Shown piece by piece: positions 62,226 through 64,000 of a stretch of DNA of 64,000 bases (its first letter is position 1; each line of letters begins with the position of its first letter). Under the pieces are notes generated by a model. It was not told the DNA's origin, ran no database searches, and saw nothing but the letters and a program-made list of their open reading frames with translations. A program made the translations under genes and the position numbers. Source of the stretch: JAYODZ01 sp965662735 (lineage in GTDB: Bacteria > Pseudomonadota > Alphaproteobacteria > RS24); assembly GCA_965662735.1 (NCBI GenBank), contig CBFIIU010000001.1, positions 62,001 to 126,000 on the forward strand. The letters are read 5' to 3'.

Positions 62226-62797
62226 GTGTTGGGGTCCGTGGGAGCGGTTTCGTCGCGAAACAAGCGGATTTTTCTATTCTCACTGTTTTGGGTACGACAT
62301 AACTGCCGGTTCACTGTCTCACGGTTTTCCGGTGAGACAATACCGGCCATAACCCGCGCCCATATTTGAAACTCTTCCTCGCTGATGGTTTCGCGCATCT
62401 GGGAAAAACGTGCCATTTGTGGCGCGATTAAATTTTCATGTAAACAATGACCCGATGCGGTGAGGTAGAGTAATCGCTTGCGCCGATCATTGGCGCCGAT
62501 TTCCTGGCGGACATGACCCGAGGCAATGAGATCGCGCAAGACCCGCGCTAGGCTTTGCTTGGTCACCTGAAGAATATCGAGCAATTCGGCGATGCTCAGA
62601 CCCGGATTTCCCCCAACAAAGTGAACGACACGGTGATGCGCTCGACCAAAATTATGGTCGGCTAAAATCCGGTCGGGATCTGCCACAAAATCGCGATAGG
62701 CGAAAAACATGAGCTCAATTGCATCTTCTAGGTCATGGACCACGGGGGTGGTCGATGCCTGCTGAGCGGGGGGAGTGGTTTTAGCTCTTGATGTCAT
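62222..62797 (-). CDS. MarR-family transcriptional regulator (PetP-like context)
   Basis: 191-residue MarR-type regulator. The winged helix-turn-helix covers about residues 50-110 (GLSIAELLDILQVTKQSLARVLRDLIASGHVRQEIGANDRRKRLLYLT). Residues before 15 and after 160 are low-complexity tails. First gene of marR-ompR-envZ, divergent from ilvE with 109 bases between the starts. It may repress its own operon or ilvE; no operator was identified with confidence. Confidence 0.88.
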   Translation of the reverse strand: MTSRAKTTPPAQQASTTPVVHDLEDAIELMFFAYRDFVADPDRILADHNFGRAHHRVVHFVGGNPGLSIAELLDILQVTKQSLARVLRDLIASGHVRQEIGANDRRKRLLYLTASGHCLHENLIAPQMARFSQMRETISEEEFQIWARVMAGIVSPENRETVNRQLCRTQNSENRKIRLFRDETAPTDPNT

Positions 62798-62837
62798 TTG
62801 ATGAATATAGCGTCCAATCTAAAATATGTCAGCCTTG

Positions 62838-62866
62838 TTGACTTAAATTTATAGCGCTGATACTAA
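62838..62866 (+). promoter_or_regulatory. Sigma-70-like promoter for ilvE
   Basis: TTGACT (62838-62843), 17-base spacer, TACTAA (62861-62866) in an AT-rich stretch. It gives an expected transcription start near 62873, 34 bases before the ilvE start codon. Confidence 0.5.
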
Positions 62867-62906
62867 ATTCTACATTAATTCGATATCATAACAAAAGGAT
62901 GTCGGC

Positions 62907-63779
62907 ATGAGCGTGCCATTTGATCAACGCGACGGTTTTATTTGGATGGATGGGGCCTTGCAGCCATGGGCGTCGTGCCAAGTGCATGTTTTGACCCACG
63001 GATTGCATTACGCATCGAGTGTTTTTGAAGGGGTTCGAGCCTATTCCGGCAATATTTTTAAACTCGAGGAACATACCGACCGCTTGCTCTATTCGGCTGA
63101 GATATTGGGCTTCGAGATTCCCTATTCTGCTGACGAAATTAATGCGGCCTGCCGGGAAACATTGCAGGCCAATGGGCTAACCAATGGCTATTTGCGTCCG
63201 ATCGCTTGGCGGGGAAGCGAAATGATGGGCGTGTCGGCGCAAAATAATTCGATCCATCTTGCAGTTGCGGCGTGGGAATGGCCATCTTATTTTGATCCTG
63301 AGCAACGTAAAAAAGGCATTCGCTTGGATATGGCACAATATCGTCGGCCCGATCCGGCGACGGCGCCGTGTCACGCCAAGGCCGCAGGTCTGTATATGAT
63401 TTGCACCTTGTCGAAGCATGCCGCCGAGCGCAAAGGATATGCCGATGCCATGATGCTTGACTGGCGGGGACATGTTGCTGAAACAACGGGCGCCAATATG
63501 TTTTTCATCGAACAAGGCACCATTCATACCCCCACACCTGATTGTTTCCTCGATGGGATTACGCGCCGGACGGTCATTGAGTTGGCACGAGCCCGCGGAC
63601 ATGAAGTGATCGAGCGCACCATCTTGCCAGAAGAGCTGGCTCATTTTAGCGAGTGCTTCATCACCGGCACTGCGGCGGAAGTAACCGCGGTGGGGGAAAT
63701 TGGTCCGTATCAGTTTACACCGACGCAGATCACCCATCAGCTTGCGGATGATTATTTGCGCTTGGTCGGCGCCGCGTAA
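62907..63779 (+). CDS. ilvE: Branched-chain amino acid aminotransferase
   Basis: PLP class IV transaminase completing valine, leucine and isoleucine synthesis. The 290-residue product has LTHGLHYASSVFEGVRAY near residue 29, the PLP lysine in CHAKAAGLYM (Lys158) and the ETTGANMFFIEQGTIHTPTPDCFLDGITRRTVIELA block near 191. AGGATGT precedes the ATG, and it is alone on its transcript. Together with ilvB, ilvN, ilvC and leuA, most of branched-chain synthesis is in this window. Confidence 0.95.
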   Translation: MSVPFDQRDGFIWMDGALQPWASCQVHVLTHGLHYASSVFEGVRAYSGNIFKLEEHTDRLLYSAEILGFEIPYSADEINAACRETLQANGLTNGYLRPIAWRGSEMMGVSAQNNSIHLAVAAWEWPSYFDPEQRKKGIRLDMAQYRRPDPATAPCHAKAAGLYMICTLSKHAAERKGYADAMMLDWRGHVAETTGANMFFIEQGTIHTPTPDCFLDGITRRTVIELARARGHEVIERTILPEELAHFSECFITGTAAEVTAVGEIGPYQFTPTQITHQLADDYLRLVGAA

Positions 63780-63864
63780 GGCTCTTCCCTCCGCTCTCTT
63801 CTCTCCCCGCGCTCCGCGCATCTGTAAGCTGTCCTTTAAATCCTTGTCGGCGCTGTGATTATCG

Positions 63865-63892
63865 TTGCGCCGTTATTTGGGTGCGCTATGAT
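63865..63892 (+). promoter_or_regulatory. Sigma-70-like promoter upstream of the last gene
   Basis: TTGCGC (63865-63870), 16-base spacer, TATGAT (63887-63892), 21 bases before the ATG of the methyltransferase-like gene. Its GC-rich -35 makes it a moderate match. Confidence 0.4.
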
Positions 63893-63913
63893 GGGGCAAA
63901 CGGGGAGGGGCTT

Positions 63914-64000
63914 ATGGGATTGTATGATAAATTTGTGTTGCCGCGTTTGCTGAATTCAGCATGTGGAACCAAACCTATTTTGAAACAACGCGAGAAGGTT
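63914..64000 (+). CDS. Class I SAM-dependent methyltransferase-like protein (truncated by window end)
   Basis: Only 29 codons are visible: MGLYDKFVLPRLLNSACGTKPILKQREKV. This N terminus resembles class I methyltransferases that begin with a short 'YD.FVLPRL...ACG..P...QR.K' segment before the SAM domain. GGGGAGGGG three bases before the ATG is a strong ribosome site. The rest lies outside the window, so the assignment is tentative. Confidence 0.55.
   Translation, partial: MGLYDKFVLPRLLNSACGTKPILKQREKV

Noticed and set aside
1..64000. CRISPR arrays, prophage, insertion sequences, toxin-antitoxin or defence islands
   Set aside because: No spaced direct repeats of CRISPR type, transposase, integrase, phage structural genes or tRNA attachment sites were seen; gene content is core metabolism throughout.

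Overview
This window reads as a housekeeping stretch of an alphaproteobacterial chromosome, apparently from a draft or single-cell/metagenome assembly because a run of N interrupts it (28562-28927). Lineage markers are a circularly permuted two-piece tmRNA gene, an alpha-type SspB, an ALAS-type (Shemin) HemA, the DUF1285-NUDIX-DUF6111-CCA block and a MarR/OmpR/EnvZ-like set next to ilvE. No phage, transposon, CRISPR, rRNA or tRNA gene was seen. The genus cannot be told from the sequence alone.

Layout. 1-7.4 kb: a truncated UvrD helicase, a large AsmA-like envelope protein, a small ribbon-helix-helix protein with fumarase, and SspB. 7.7-8.05 kb: permuted ssrA encoding the tag ANDNYAEVSLAA, directly upstream of sspB. 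8.1-16.8 kb: thyA-folA, a DUF1737 protein, Mrp/ApbC, the membrane quality-control group hflK-hflC-DUF2065-degP, then serB and miaA, which diverge with overlapping start codons. 16.8-23.3 kb: branched-chain amino acid synthesis (ilvB, ilvN, ilvC, terminator, a LysR regulator, leuA), with a leucine-rich leader ORF ahead of leuA. 23.4-28.6 kb: the rod-shape operon mreB-mreC-mreD-mrdA-rodA, cut by the gap; an M20 peptidase emerges on the other side. 30.2-36.4 kb, minus strand: glutaredoxin, a glycosyltransferase/metallophosphoesterase pair, DUF3108, a small membrane protein, and hemA-hemH. 36.5-41.7 kb, minus strand: a CoA-dependent catabolic cluster (two acyl-CoA dehydrogenases, a 2-hydroxyacid dehydrogenase, an acyl-CoA synthetase). 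41.9-47.4 kb: a cation exchanger, an acetyltransferase, DUF1285-NUDIX-DUF6111-cca, and hemF. 47.8-50.4 kb: the cytochrome bc1 operon petABC. 50.5-60.1 kb: a lipoprotein phosphoesterase, ychF-pth-rplY-prs, pgeF-midA-lgt, ubiK, a YbjN protein and proC. 60.2-64 kb: a sensor kinase/response regulator/MarR operon opposite ilvE, and the start of a methyltransferase gene.

The genes link into a few functional groups: haem synthesis (hemA, hemH, hemF) with the bc1 complex and a PetP/PetR-like regulatory pair; branched-chain amino acid synthesis (ilvB, ilvN, ilvC, leuA, ilvE); trans-translation with its protease adaptor (ssrA, sspB); and envelope growth (mre/rod, lgt, hflKC, AsmA). The most interesting items are regulatory or sequence-level: the leucine leader upstream of leuA, the permuted ssrA next to sspB, the paired acyl-CoA dehydrogenases of which only one keeps the catalytic glutamate, several hairpins just upstream of start codons, and short 10-15 bp tandem repeats in intergenic DNA. 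I found no convincing wholly new multi-gene system.
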